In this document: one piece after another, positions 40,225 through 49,076 of the stretch | How the letters are laid out: each line of letters opens with the position of its first letter | Position numbering within the stretch: the first letter of the stretch is position 1 | Assembly: GCF_026410385.1 (NCBI RefSeq) | Contig: NZ_JAPMLT010000005.1 | Coordinates: 62,001 to 126,000, forward strand | Origin: Tumebacillus lacus | Lineage (GTDB): Bacteria > Bacillota > Bacilli > Tumebacillales > Tumebacillaceae | Reading direction: 5' to 3' | DNA: 64,000 nt | Notes under the pieces: generated by a model | Databases searched by the model: none | What the model saw: only the letters and a program-made list of their open reading frames with translations | What the model was told of the DNA's origin: nothing | Made by a program: the position numbers and the translations under genes

Positions 40225-40579
40225 GGCGGTGACGGGAGTTTCCTTGCAGGATCTGTTGCTGGTCGTGTTGGAAGGCGTGCTGTTGTGGGGCGTGATCGCG
40301 TTGCGCGGGGTCCGCCGCAACGCGACCGCCTATTATGACGCACGGGCGACGCTCAAACAGCGCGAGTGGCTGCGGCTGGTCGGCGAAGAGGCGTACCATT
40401 TTGCCGAGCGGGCGTACGGCGGTCACGAGAGCGAGGCCAAACGCTATCAAGCCAGCCGCTATGTGCGCGACCGTGCGGAAGAACTGGGGGTCGAGCTGAC
40501 GAACAGCGAGATCCGCGCATCGATTGAACGGGCGTGGCTGGAACGGCAGCAACCGATGCAAACGGTCAAACCTTCATAG
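40217..40579 (+). CDS. Phage holin, LLH-type
   Basis: A 120-residue protein with one N-terminal membrane helix (LQDLLLVVLEGVLLWGVIAL) and a charged cytoplasmic part. The tail pattern REWLRLVGEEAYHFAERAYGG, SEAKRYQASRYVRDRAEELG and LTNSEIRASIERAWLE matches LL-H-type phage holins, which have a WL-x-A-EAAE, GG-E, YV-LG and IEAAV pattern. It would let the amidase reach the wall. The start overlaps the amidase gene and a strong terminator ends the unit. No capsid, tail or integrase genes are near. Confidence 0.78.
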   Translation: MLEAVTGVSLQDLLLVVLEGVLLWGVIALRGVRRNATAYYDARATLKQREWLRLVGEEAYHFAERAYGGHESEAKRYQASRYVRDRAEELGVELTNSEIRASIERAWLERQQPMQTVKPS

Positions 40580-40581
40580 CC

Positions 40582-40632
40582 AAAAAAGGACAGGCTCTGC
40601 CGGGATCGCGGCAGGAGACCTGTCCTTTTTTG
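40582..40632. terminator. Terminator after the lysis cassette
   Basis: AAAAAAGGACAGG pairs with CCTGTCCTTTTTT, with an inner CTGCC/GGCAG stem, between convergent genes. Confidence 0.9.
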
Positions 40633-40652
40633 TGTTCCTGCTGTGTGGACTG

Positions 40653-41318
40653 CTACTGCTTGCTGACTTCGCGGGAGATGAAGGTCAGGAAGCGGTTCAT
40701 GTGCGGACGCATGTCGCCGCCGCGGGCGATGTACGCCCGATAGCCGCTGAGTTCCTGCACCTGTTCGATCTTGCCGGTGACATAGACGTTTTTTACGCCA
40801 GGCACGCCTTTGCGGACGATGTCGGCGACTTTTTGCTTGTCTTCGGCGGAGAGGTTGCCGATGGTCGTGGAGTACGGACCGTCTTGCACGGCCGCGTCCG
40901 GCAAGCCTTCTTTTGCCAGTTCCTGCACGGTCATGCCCGTCGCCGACTTGGGCTCGGACTGGGTGCCGTACGGCATGTCGTTCCACGTATCACCCGACTG
41001 GATGGCTGCATCCGGCCCGTTGGCTTTCTCCGGACCGATGCGGGTAAATCCGACATAGGCGTTGCCGTTGTACATCAGCACCGTCGCGTTGCGGAAGCCG
41101 TCCATTTTGTTCACAGCCGTCGCCAAATCGTTGCGCACGGCGATGCCTTGGCTTTGCCGATTGGGCATGCTGGTCATGTCTTCGTGCGTGATGTGCGGCC
41201 CCTTCAGATTGCCGCCGTTCTGCCCTTGTTGTTGCGCTTGCGGGGTGCAGCCTGCGAAACTGGCCGCCAGCAGGGCAGTGACGAGCAGGGAAGAGGACAG
41301 TTTCAGCCGATTCAACAT
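40653..41318 (-). CDS. YhcN/YlaJ family sporulation lipoprotein
   Basis: A 221-residue lipoprotein with signal peptide and lipobox FAGC at residue 24. Its domain has YhcN/YlaJ features: NDLATAVNKMDGFRNATVLMYNGNAYVGF near residue 62, an insert rich in Gly/Asp/Thr, then AEDKQKVADIVRKGVPGVKNVYVTG near 155. Proteins of this type are found in the spore inner membrane. GAGGAGGG precedes the ATG. Likely sporulation-controlled, though I could not assign a sigma-E or sigma-G promoter. Confidence 0.88.
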   Translation of the reverse strand: MLNRLKLSSSLLVTALLAASFAGCTPQAQQQGQNGGNLKGPHITHEDMTSMPNRQSQGIAVRNDLATAVNKMDGFRNATVLMYNGNAYVGFTRIGPEKANGPDAAIQSGDTWNDMPYGTQSEPKSATGMTVQELAKEGLPDAAVQDGPYSTTIGNLSAEDKQKVADIVRKGVPGVKNVYVTGKIEQVQELSGYRAYIARGGDMRPHMNRFLTFISREVSKQ

Positions 41319-41366
41319 AGGATTCCCTCCTCTGCTTCGGGTGCGGGTAGAGTTCGCGACTTGGGT

Positions 41367-42578
41367 TTAGTGTGCGGCAGGAGCGGGTTCCTTTATGAGC
41401 GGTAGTTTTTTGGAGATCGCCTCGCAGATGCGGTCGATGCCTTTTTTCACATTTTCATAGTCGGTCGTCAGCGAGATGCGGACATAGCCTTCTCCCGTCG
41501 TACCAAAGGCGGTGCCGGGGGCGACGACGACGCGATACTCATCGAGCAGGTAGTTTGTAAACTCCAGCGAGGTCATTCCCTTCGGCACCGGCACCCACAG
41601 GTAGACGGTGGCATCCGGTTTGCGCACGTCCCAGCCAATCGTTTCAAACCGGGAGATCGCGTAGTCACGGCGGCGTTGATACTCGGCGCGAGACTCTTCG
41701 AGAAAACCGCTCTTGGCCACCTCTTCGAGCGCGGTCACCCCGGCGAACTGGATCGGGGCAAACACGCCGGAGTTGATATGGCTTTGCACGACCAGCAGCG
41801 AATGGATCACGTCCGCGTTGCCGACCGCAGCTCCGAGCCGCCAACCAGCCATGTTGAACGTTTTGGAGAAAGTCATGAATTCGACGCCGACGTCTTTGCC
41901 GCCCTCGTATTCCAGCAGCGAGCGGGGCTTGTTGTTGTCAAAATAAGTCTCGGCGTAGGCGTGGTCATAGCAGAGCAAGACCTCGTGCTCCTTGCAGAAC
42001 CGGATGGCCTTTTCCATATACTCGGGCGGTGCCGTCACGCCGGTCGGGTTGTTCGGGTAGTTGAGAAAGAGCAGTTTGGCCCGACGGCGCGTCTCGTCGT
42101 CCAAGGAGTCGAGATCGGGCAGAAAGTGGTTTGCCCGGGTCAGCGGCATCCGCAGCACTTCCGCACCGGCGAAAAACACGCCGTCATTGTAAGCCGGGAA
42201 GGACGGGTCGGGGATCAGGCCGATGTCGCCTGGGCGCAGATAGGCCAGGGAGATGTGGAACAGCCCTTCCTTGGAGCCGAGCAAGGTGATGATCTCCGTC
42301 TCCGGGTCGACGTCGACGCCAAAGCGCTCTTTGTAATATTTCGCGACGTGCTCGCGAAAATAGAGCGACCCTTTGAATGCCGGGTAGTGGTGATTTTCCG
42401 GATCGGCCGCCGTCTCTTGCAACCGTTTGACGATCGGTTCAGGCGTGGCGTGGTCCGGGTCCGCTTTGCCGAAATCGATGATGTCGGTGATGCCCTGTTC
42501 GCGCAATTGATACACGCGCTCATCGAGTTGAGCAAATATGTAGGGAGGCTGTCCGGCCAATTTTTCCGCTTTCAACAT
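41367..42578 (-). CDS. Class I/II aminotransferase (LL-DAP aminotransferase-like)
   Basis: A 403-residue PLP enzyme of fold type I: PAFKGSLYFREHVAKYYKER, NYPNNPTGVTAPPEYM, CYDHAYAETYFD and the PLP Lys in FSKTFNMAGWRLGAAVG. It resembles DapL/AspC-like enzymes of Firmicutes; the true amino acid substrate cannot be told from motifs, so diaminopimelate, aspartate or aromatic substrates remain open. The ATG at 42578 follows AAGGAG by a longish spacer. The reading frame is open far upstream antisense to the ABC ATPase gene, and that extension is not coding. Divergent from the ABC genes. Confidence 0.88.
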   Translation of the reverse strand: MLKAEKLAGQPPYIFAQLDERVYQLREQGITDIIDFGKADPDHATPEPIVKRLQETAADPENHHYPAFKGSLYFREHVAKYYKERFGVDVDPETEIITLLGSKEGLFHISLAYLRPGDIGLIPDPSFPAYNDGVFFAGAEVLRMPLTRANHFLPDLDSLDDETRRRAKLLFLNYPNNPTGVTAPPEYMEKAIRFCKEHEVLLCYDHAYAETYFDNNKPRSLLEYEGGKDVGVEFMTFSKTFNMAGWRLGAAVGNADVIHSLLVVQSHINSGVFAPIQFAGVTALEEVAKSGFLEESRAEYQRRRDYAISRFETIGWDVRKPDATVYLWVPVPKGMTSLEFTNYLLDEYRVVVAPGTAFGTTGEGYVRISLTTDYENVKKGIDRICEAISKKLPLIKEPAPAAH

Positions 42579-42719
42579 CGTGGGGTCACGCTCCTTCCGC
42601 AGTATCAGGAGTAGTATTTCCGAAACCGGCCCTTGAAAAGAATGGCAGATCGTGTTATTTTTGATTAGACAGTTAGATGATTTTCTAAATAACGAAATGA
42701 GCGGGGAGATGAGACCGGG

Positions 42720-43616
42720 ATGATCGTGGCAGAGGGTGTGCAAAAGAGTTTTCAGGGTCGGACGATCCTGAGCGATATGAGTTTTGGGGTCAAGGAAGGC
42801 GAGATCGTCGGGCTGCTCGGACCGAACGGGGCGGGCAAGACGACGACCGTCCGGCTGCTCAACGGCGTGATCCGGCCGGATGCGGGCACGATCCGCGTCG
42901 GCGGGCTCGACCCGGTGACCGAAGGCGATCCGGTGCGGGCGATGAGCGGGATCTTGACGGAGGGAGCCGGGCTGTATCACGAGATGAGCGCGGTGGAGAA
43001 CCTGCGCTTTTTTGCCAAGCTGTACGGGGTGAAACGGGCGGACAGTCGCATCCACGATCTGCTCCGGCAATTTGATCTGCAAGCTCATCGCGACAAGGCG
43101 GTCGGGCAGTTCAGCACGGGCATGAAAAAGCGGCTGGGGCTGGCCAAGGCGTTGCTGCACGAGCCGAAACTGCTGTTTCTCGACGAGCCGACCAACGGGC
43201 TGGACCCGGACGGCATCCGCGAAGTCATGGGCTATCTGAAAGAGCTCAACCGGGAGTTTGGCACGACGATCTTGCTGTGCTCGCATGTGCTGCATCAGAT
43301 CGAGGAGGTCTGCACCCGCTATGTCTTTTTGGACGGCGGCCGGGTGATCGAGGACGGCACGCTGGCAGAGATCGAGGCGAAGTATCTGCGCACGGTGACG
43401 TTGCGCGTGGAGACCGACCTGATCGTCGCGGGCGGGCAGTATGCAGGCTATGAAGCGGTGCGGCAGGAGCAGGCGGTGGAGTTTGCTCTGCCGTCGAAGG
43501 ACGTGATCCCGGGGCTGTTGCGTCAGATCCTGCAGGAGGCGAGCGTGTACACGGCGGAGATCGTCAATCGCGATCTGGAGACGCTGTATTTTCAGGTCAG
43601 GAGGGAACACCAATGA
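42720..43616 (+). CDS. ABC transporter ATP-binding protein (NatA-type)
   Basis: A 298-residue ATPase of an ABC-2 exporter. Walker A is GPNGAGKTT near residue 38, the signature is FSTGMKKRLGLAKAL, Walker B is LLFLDEPTNGLDPDG, and the switch His is in LCSHVL. The C-terminal 80 residues are the extension typical of NatA-like subunits. GGGGAG precedes the ATG. The permease gene follows with a four-base overlap. Substrate unknown; NatAB exports Na+ in Bacillus, but this group also includes drug and peptide exporters. Confidence 0.92.
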   Translation: MIVAEGVQKSFQGRTILSDMSFGVKEGEIVGLLGPNGAGKTTTVRLLNGVIRPDAGTIRVGGLDPVTEGDPVRAMSGILTEGAGLYHEMSAVENLRFFAKLYGVKRADSRIHDLLRQFDLQAHRDKAVGQFSTGMKKRLGLAKALLHEPKLLFLDEPTNGLDPDGIREVMGYLKELNREFGTTILLCSHVLHQIEEVCTRYVFLDGGRVIEDGTLAEIEAKYLRTVTLRVETDLIVAGGQYAGYEAVRQEQAVEFALPSKDVIPGLLRQILQEASVYTAEIVNRDLETLYFQVRREHQ

Positions 43617-44446
43617 AGAGAAGCGTCATCTGGGCGATCGCCCAAAAGGACATGAAGATGATCACATCCAATCTCCAGATCTGGCTGCCGATGATCATTC
43701 TGCCGTTGATGCTCGGCGTGGTCCTGCCGACGGCGTTGCTGATTGCGCTGAAAAGCTCCGATCTGAGCTCCGTCAAAGGGATCGAGACATTTCTGAACGT
43801 GGTCAATCAACTGCCGAGCGGCGCGTTGCAAGACAAATTTGACACGCTGCCGACAACCAATCACAAGCTGATCTATCTGCTGACCAACTACACGCTGGCG
43901 CCGATTTTCTTGCTGATCCCGGTGATGGTGTGCTCGCTGGTGGCGGCGAACTCCTTTGTCGGGGAAAAAGAGCGGCGGACGCTGGAAAGCCTGCTGTTCG
44001 CTCCGGTGACGGTGAAGGAATTGTTTGTGGCCAAAGTGTTGGCGGCGTTGCTTCCGGCGTTGGCGTTGACACTGGCGACCTTTTTGATCTATGGGGTGAT
44101 CGTCGATGCATTGACCTATAGCTTGTTTGGCGGTCTGATCTTCCCGAACTGGAACTGGGTCGTGCTGATCCTGTGGGTGGTGCCGGCGATCTCGCTGTGC
44201 ACGATCTTGATCTCGGTGCTGATCTCGGCTCGAGTGAAAGGTTTCCAAGAAGCGCAGCAACTCGCCGGGGTGATCGTACTGCCGGTGGTGGCGCTGGTGG
44301 TCGGTCAAGGGACGGGGCTCTTGTTTTTGACGCCGCTGTTGATGGGAGTCATCGGGGCGGTGCTGTATGCGGTGTGCGCTGTGGTGTTGCCGCGCATCGC
44401 CAAGCTGAACGACCGCGAGCTTTTGTTTGAGCGGCAGGTGCATTAG
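43613..44446 (+). CDS. ABC-2 type permease (NatB-like)
   Basis: A 277-residue membrane protein, partner of the ATPase just upstream. Six hydrophobic segments can be read (LPMIILPLMLGVVLPTALLIAL, IFLLIPVMVCSLVAANSF, VLAALLPALALTLATFLIYG, WVVLILWVVPAISLCTILISVLIS, VIVLPVVALVVGQGTGLLFL, VIGAVLYAVCAVVL). The extracellular loop after the first helix is long. The motif GEKERRTLESLLFAPVTVKELF is typical of the ABC-2 family's cytosolic loop. Confidence 0.9.
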   Translation: MKRSVIWAIAQKDMKMITSNLQIWLPMIILPLMLGVVLPTALLIALKSSDLSSVKGIETFLNVVNQLPSGALQDKFDTLPTTNHKLIYLLTNYTLAPIFLLIPVMVCSLVAANSFVGEKERRTLESLLFAPVTVKELFVAKVLAALLPALALTLATFLIYGVIVDALTYSLFGGLIFPNWNWVVLILWVVPAISLCTILISVLISARVKGFQEAQQLAGVIVLPVVALVVGQGTGLLFLTPLLMGVIGAVLYAVCAVVLPRIAKLNDRELLFERQVH

Positions 44447-44501
44447 CCTCCGACAGAGAACCTTATATCCAGCACATCATGAGGAGAGAGGTTTTCAAAC
44501 G

Positions 44502-44936
44502 ATGCAAGAAGTGATCATCTACACCGATGGAGCGTGCTCGGGCAACCCCGGACGCGGCGGGTGGGGGGCTGTGCTGATGTACGGCGAGCATCTCAAGGAG
44601 ATCTCCGGCGGCGACAGTCAGACCACCAACCAGCGGATGGAGTTGCAGGCGGCGGTCGAGGCGCTCAAGCTGCTCAAAAAGCCGTGCAAGGTCAAACTGC
44701 ACAGCGACAGCGCCTATCTGATCAACTGCTTCAAATCGCGCTGGTATGTGTCCTGGGAGAAGAACGGCTGGGTGAATTCCAAAAAAGAACCGGTGGCCAA
44801 CCGCGATCTCTGGGAGCCGCTGATCGAGATGTACCGGATGCACAAGATCGAATGGGTGAAAGTCAAAGGGCATGCCGGCGTAAAATGGAACGAGCGATGT
44901 GACGAACTCGCCCGCGCCGCCGTGCCATCGAAATAG
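44502..44936 (+). CDS. rnhA: Ribonuclease HI
   Basis: A 144-residue type 1 RNase H cutting RNA in RNA-DNA hybrids. The catalytic acid set is present: Asp in IIYTDGACSGNPGRGGWG, Glu in TNQRMELQAAVEAL, Asp in LHSDSAYLINCF, and the final Asp/His region KVKGHAGVKWNERCDELA. The basic loop (KSRWYVSWEKNGWVNSKK) of E. coli-type RNase HI is also there, which is less common in Bacillus. GAGAGG is about nine bases before the ATG. queG follows after 17 bases. Confidence 0.95.
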   Translation: MQEVIIYTDGACSGNPGRGGWGAVLMYGEHLKEISGGDSQTTNQRMELQAAVEALKLLKKPCKVKLHSDSAYLINCFKSRWYVSWEKNGWVNSKKEPVANRDLWEPLIEMYRMHKIEWVKVKGHAGVKWNERCDELARAAVPSK

Positions 44937-44953
44937 ACAGGACGTGACAACGG

Positions 44954-46096
44954 ATGCGCTACGAGATCGACAACGAGACGATTCAGCGAATCGGCGAGGA
45001 ACTCGGCATCGACGGCATCGGCGTGACGACGGCCGAGCCGTTTGCCGAGACGGCCGAGCATTTGCAGATGTATCACGAGATGGGGCATGCGTCCGGCTTT
45101 GAACATGATGTGATCGAGGAGCGGATCGATCCGCGCACCTGGTTTCCGGCCGCGCAGTCGATTATCGCGATCGCCATCGCCTACCGCACGGAAAAGCACG
45201 TCGGGCAGAAAAAGCCGGAGGGACTGCGCGGGCAGATGTCGGTGTATGCGTGGGGGATGGACTATCACCTTGTGCTAAAAGCCAAATTGGAGGAGTTGGC
45301 CCGCCGGTTGGAACAGGAGGTCGGACGGCCGATTGAGGTGCACAACTCGGTTGACACAGGTCCGCTCGTCGACCGCGCGGTGGCACAGCGGGCGGGGATC
45401 GGCTGGATCGGCAAGAACTGCTCGGTGATCACCGAAAAGCACGGGTCATGGGTGTTTTTGGGGCAACTCGTCACCGACGTCGCCATCGAGCCGAACGAAC
45501 CGGCGCCGCCGCCGCAGTGCGCCGACTGTCCGGATCTGTGCATGAAAGCCTGTCCGACCAAGGCGCTGGTCCATCCGTTTCAGACCGATTCGTCGAAGTG
45601 TCTGTCGTATATCACACAGATGAAAGGCATGATCCCGGTCGAGTACCGGGCCAAACTGGGACGGCGACTGTGGGGCTGTGACACCTGTCAGGTGGCCTGC
45701 CCGAAAAACCGCGAGGCGGCGTTTGGCACGACGGTGGAGTTTGACCCGGAGCCGGAGTATGCGTTTCCCGATCTGCTCAAACTGCTCGATCTCTCCAACC
45801 GCCAGTTTCGCAAGGAATACGGCGCTTCGGCAGCCGCATGGCGAGGCGTGCGTGTCATGCAGCGCAACGCGGTGATCGCGCTGGGCAACATGAAGGAGCA
45901 GCGGGCGGTGCCGCGCCTGTTGGAGCTGTTGCAGGACGACCGAGCGGATATTCGCGGGACGACCGCGTGGGCGTTGCGCAAGATCGACGCAGATGCGACC
46001 CGCGATGCGGTCGCACAAGCGCATAAAAAAGAGCAAGACCCGGAAGCAAAAGCAGAGATGGCCTGGGCCGTATCGAAGGAGATGTTTGCTCAATGA
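44954..46096 (+). CDS. queG: Epoxyqueuosine reductase QueG
   Basis: A 380-residue iron-sulfur and cobalamin-dependent enzyme for the last step of queuosine tRNA modification. The N-terminal part has the QueG segments HASGFEHDVIEERIDPRTWFPAA and AQRAGIGWIGKNCSVITEKHGSW. Two 4Fe-4S motifs follow (CADCPDLCMKACPTKAL and GCDTCQVACPKNREA). The C-terminus carries HEAT-like repeats (NAVIALGNMKEQRAVPRLLEL). QueG uses cobalamin, so this enzyme is a plausible local consumer of the B12 taken up by the 9-17 kb system. Confidence 0.94.
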   Translation: MRYEIDNETIQRIGEELGIDGIGVTTAEPFAETAEHLQMYHEMGHASGFEHDVIEERIDPRTWFPAAQSIIAIAIAYRTEKHVGQKKPEGLRGQMSVYAWGMDYHLVLKAKLEELARRLEQEVGRPIEVHNSVDTGPLVDRAVAQRAGIGWIGKNCSVITEKHGSWVFLGQLVTDVAIEPNEPAPPPQCADCPDLCMKACPTKALVHPFQTDSSKCLSYITQMKGMIPVEYRAKLGRRLWGCDTCQVACPKNREAAFGTTVEFDPEPEYAFPDLLKLLDLSNRQFRKEYGASAAAWRGVRVMQRNAVIALGNMKEQRAVPRLLELLQDDRADIRGTTAWALRKIDADATRDAVAQAHKKEQDPEAKAEMAWAVSKEMFAQ

Positions 46097-46548
46097 AAGT
46101 CATCAGCGCATGCCTGATCGGATGCCACTGCCGCTATGACGGCAATGCCAAAGCGGTGGACCGATTTACTCGGATGGTCGAGCGCGGCGAGGCGGTCTTT
46201 GTCTGCCCGGAGCAACTCGGCGGCCTGTCCACCCCGCGCCCGCCGGCCCAGATCGTCGGCGGCACCGGGGAAGACGTGCTGGACGGCCGCGCCAAGGTGG
46301 TCACCGACGGGGGCGTCGATGTCACCGACTCCTTTATCAAAGGCGCACAGGAAGCGCTCCGTCTGGCGCAGCTCGCCGGAGCGAAAGTGGCCGTGCTCAA
46401 AGAGCGCAGCCCGTCCTGCGGCTCGTCGCTGATCTACGACGGCTCGTTTTCCGGCGGCAAGAGACCCGGCAACGGCGTGACCGCCGCTTTGCTGAAGCGG
46501 CACGGGATCGAGGTCTACTCGGAAGAAACATACCCCGGCGACGCGTAA
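46093..46548 (+). CDS. DUF523 (YbbK-like) protein
   Basis: A 151-residue cytosolic protein of DUF523: ISACLIGCHCRYDGNAK at the N-terminus, VFVCPEQLGGLSTPRPPAQI, and KERSPSCGSSLIYDGSFSG. The conserved Cys residues could hold metal or a redox site. The family is often fused to or near DUF1722 and thiouridine-like functions, but its role is not established. It overlaps the queG stop by four bases. Its stop codon lies in a perfect GC-rich hairpin (ATACCCCGG/CCGGGGTAT, 46530-46563) without a T-run, at the meeting point with cotS. Confidence 0.87.
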   Translation: MKVISACLIGCHCRYDGNAKAVDRFTRMVERGEAVFVCPEQLGGLSTPRPPAQIVGGTGEDVLDGRAKVVTDGGVDVTDSFIKGAQEALRLAQLAGAKVAVLKERSPSCGSSLIYDGSFSGGKRPGNGVTAALLKRHGIEVYSEETYPGDA

Positions 46549-46562
46549 TCGTCACCGGGGTA

Positions 46563-47969
46563 TTAGCCCATCCGGTCGATCTGACGGGCAAATCGCGCCA
46601 AAAACGCTTGCCGTTTCGCCTCTTCCGCCTCACAGAGTTGGAAATAGCCGAGGTGATGCGGATCATGCCCGATGTCGTAGTGTTCATAGGCGATCCGCCA
46701 GAAGCGATGCGGAAAGGTCAACAGCCCGAGCACGATCCGATACTCCGCCCGGTTCAGCATCCGCAGCGCGTTGTAGTTGACGAGGCAATGCCACGCCACG
46801 TCCTCGTTCCATTCCTGCCGCTGCAGGGCGCGACGCATCAGATGCGCGAGGTCGAGCGTGCGCGGACCATAGGTGCAAAAGTCGAGATCGATCAGCGCGA
46901 CCTGCCGATTGTGCGTGAACACCATGTTGTACGGCGTCAGGTCGAGGTGACAGAGGCAGGGGTCCTCCTCTTCAAACAGCAGTTGAGCGCGGATCTCCGG
47001 TCTTCTCAGCATCGCAAGGGCGCGGTCACACTGACCCAGATACAGATCGACATGTTGCAAAAAGAACTCATCGACGCCGTCCGGGCGTCTTTTTTGTTTG
47101 GCCCGCTGCTTCCACTCGATCAGCTCTTCCCGGCGGTCGGCAAAGCGGTCGACCATGTCAAAGATCGCGGGCGGACGCTGGCTGGGCGCATACCCCCGCG
47201 ACGCTTCGTGAAACTCCGCCAACGTGCGCGAGGCCATCGCCAACTGCGGAAAGGAGCGAAAATCAACCTCCTGTCCGCGCAACCAACGGGTGGCATAATA
47301 GGTCTCGCCGCCGACCATGCCGTACGGCTGGCCGTCAGCCGTCTGCAGGAAAGGGGCGAATTTGGTGAACTGATTGCCTTCCAGATGGTGAAAGGCACCG
47401 TTCAGGAACTGAATTTGTTTGGGGGAAAGGTGGGTTTTTTTCAAGGCGATCAGGCCTTGATTGGTCCGCAAGCGCAACACCGGGCCGAACGGTTCGACCT
47501 TGGTCGCGGTCAAGCCGTACTGTTTGAGCACGTTCGGGGCAAAACCGTGACGGCGAATCTGCGAGTGGATCTGCGACAGCGCCTCCGGGGCTTTGCTGCC
47601 GACATCGCCCCGGCTTTTGGAGATCGGGACGGGGCTGCTTTTGCGGGTCGGCTTGCGGGAGCCGGCCGCTTTTGTGCGGGCTCGCGAACCGGTGGCACGA
47701 TGTGCGTCCGGTCGGGACGGGCGCCGCTGGCGGTGTTTGCGCCGGGGCACGCCGTCCGACTGGGACCAGGACCACCAGGAGGGAGGCTGACGCTTCCTCG
47801 GCTTTTTCGAAGCGTCAGCCTCCTCCTTTTTTCCGTCCTCCTTCTTTTCATTGCCGCTGCCGGGCTTTTGCACATGGGCCCAGCGCGGCGGTTTCGTCAG
47901 CTCTTTCCACAGTTCATTCATAAACCCGCCGACTTTTGGCTTGTTGTTGCCGCCTTTGTTGTCAGCCAT
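46563..47969 (-). CDS. CotS-type spore coat kinase-like protein
   Basis: A 468-residue protein with a disordered basic N-terminus (residues 1-130, KKPRKRQPPSWWSWSQSD, RRKHRQRRPSRPD) and a C-terminal aminoglycoside-phosphotransferase-like kinase fold. The kinase Brenner-type motif is CHLDLTPYNMVF and the metal motif LIDLDFCTYGPRTLDLAHLM. YYATRWLRGQEV is the hinge region. This is the CotS/YutH spore coat family; members such as CotI and CotH-like kinases modify or assemble coat layers. The Arg/Lys/Ser-rich extension is longer than usual and could itself be a target. GGAGGTG precedes the ATG. Confidence 0.87.
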   Translation of the reverse strand: MADNKGGNNKPKVGGFMNELWKELTKPPRWAHVQKPGSGNEKKEDGKKEEADASKKPRKRQPPSWWSWSQSDGVPRRKHRQRRPSRPDAHRATGSRARTKAAGSRKPTRKSSPVPISKSRGDVGSKAPEALSQIHSQIRRHGFAPNVLKQYGLTATKVEPFGPVLRLRTNQGLIALKKTHLSPKQIQFLNGAFHHLEGNQFTKFAPFLQTADGQPYGMVGGETYYATRWLRGQEVDFRSFPQLAMASRTLAEFHEASRGYAPSQRPPAIFDMVDRFADRREELIEWKQRAKQKRRPDGVDEFFLQHVDLYLGQCDRALAMLRRPEIRAQLLFEEEDPCLCHLDLTPYNMVFTHNRQVALIDLDFCTYGPRTLDLAHLMRRALQRQEWNEDVAWHCLVNYNALRMLNRAEYRIVLGLLTFPHRFWRIAYEHYDIGHDPHHLGYFQLCEAEEAKRQAFLARFARQIDRMG

Positions 47970-48050
47970 AAAGGGTCACCTCCGTTTCTTGGCTGTCCTT
48001 TCTGCCAGCATATGAAACGGGAGGGAAGGGTGCGCGTTATCGAGGGGAAA

Positions 48051-48917
48051 TCAGGCAGCCCGAACGCTGAGTGCGTCGCGGGCGGCGGCGAGATGGAGGC
48101 GGGAAGCGGCGATGCCGTCCGGATCGTCGAGAAACTCGAAAAATTTTAAAGCGCGTTCAAAGCAGGCGATGGCAGCCTGCCATTTTTTTTGCCGGGATTT
48201 GATCTGGCCGAGCGTGGTCAGCAGATGGCCGCCGCATTCGTAGATGCCCGTTTTTTCACCGAGAAACATCGCTTGCCGGGTATATTGGATCGCACGGTGG
48301 AGGGAGCCGAGCGCGAGGTGCTGGTGGGAGAGGCGGGAGAGCAGGTGGATATGAATGCGCGGATCGGGAGGGAAGATCAGGGTCAGCTCTTCAGCCTGCT
48401 GCAGGCAGTCGAGCGCGAGGTGAGGGTCTCCCAGTTCGGCATGAACGCTTCCGAGGTGGGTCAAGGCGGAGATGCGCTGCGGGATCAGGCAGGACTGCTC
48501 GGCGATGCGGGCGGCGGCGGCAAACTGTTCGCGCGCCTCGTGACAGCGCTTTTGGTGGTACAGGCCGAGTCCGAGCAGGCGCAGACAGTCGAGATGCGCA
48601 AGCGGCTCCGATTGGATCTGTTTGCGGCGGAGGATCTCCTTGCTCTGGCGGATCAGCGCTTCGTAGTCTTTGTAGGCGAGCAGTTCGTGCAGATGGTCGA
48701 GTTGGGTGGAGGTGTCGTCTCGGGCGGCCGGGCTGTCGTGGATGTCGCGCAGCGTCACGCCGAGGCGAGCACAGAGCTTTTTTAGCAGATCAAGGGATGG
48801 AAGCGTGCGTCCTGTCTCGATATGACTGAGCATGCTGCGGGAGCAGATGCCGCTGCTGGCAGCATCCTGTGACATATTTTTTTGCAATCTGAGCGTGCGA
48901 ATCTTTTCCCCAAGCAT
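48051..48917 (-). CDS. HTH-TPR transcription regulator (RRNPP-like)
   Basis: A 288-residue regulator. Residues 1-65 are a Cro/C1-type helix-turn-helix (LGEKIRTLRLQKNMSQDAA, CSRSMLSHIETGRTLPSLD). The rest is built from TPR-like helical pairs (AREQFAAAARIAEQ, LTHLGSVHAELGDPHLALDCL, AIQYTRQAMFLGEK, AAIACFERALKFFEF). This is the layout of peptide-responsive regulators such as PlcR, PrgX and NprR, though shorter. The ATG at 48917 follows GGAGG by nine bases. It is divergent from a gene for a small secreted protein across 255 bases. Confidence 0.82.
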   Translation of the reverse strand: MLGEKIRTLRLQKNMSQDAASSGICSRSMLSHIETGRTLPSLDLLKKLCARLGVTLRDIHDSPAARDDTSTQLDHLHELLAYKDYEALIRQSKEILRRKQIQSEPLAHLDCLRLLGLGLYHQKRCHEAREQFAAAARIAEQSCLIPQRISALTHLGSVHAELGDPHLALDCLQQAEELTLIFPPDPRIHIHLLSRLSHQHLALGSLHRAIQYTRQAMFLGEKTGIYECGGHLLTTLGQIKSRQKKWQAAIACFERALKFFEFLDDPDGIAASRLHLAAARDALSVRAA

Positions 48918-49040
48918 AGAATCAGGCCTCCATTCAATCGAAATGTTAGTGTCGCTCACTTTTGCTGAGAACCCCGATGAATCCCCCTAGTAGTGAGATT
49001 CTATCAGGACACAATGAACTGTCATAAGTGCTAATAGTCT

Positions 49041-49069
49041 TTGTTTGTTATGAATTATTACAGTATAAA
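49041..49069 (+). promoter_or_regulatory. Promoter of the small secreted protein gene
   Basis: TTGTTT and TATAAA with a 17-base spacer, about 100 bases before the ATG, in the region divergent from the HTH-TPR gene. Confidence 0.6.
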
Positions 49070-49076
49070 TGAGTCA

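Noticed and set aside
42579-43613. N-terminal extension of the aminotransferase reading frame
   Set aside because: The frame is open by chance antisense to the ABC ATPase; the aminotransferase fold starts at 42578.
46530-46563. Terminator between DUF523 and cotS genes
   Set aside because: A perfect GC-rich hairpin exists, but there is no T-run on either strand, so I mention it only with the DUF523 gene.
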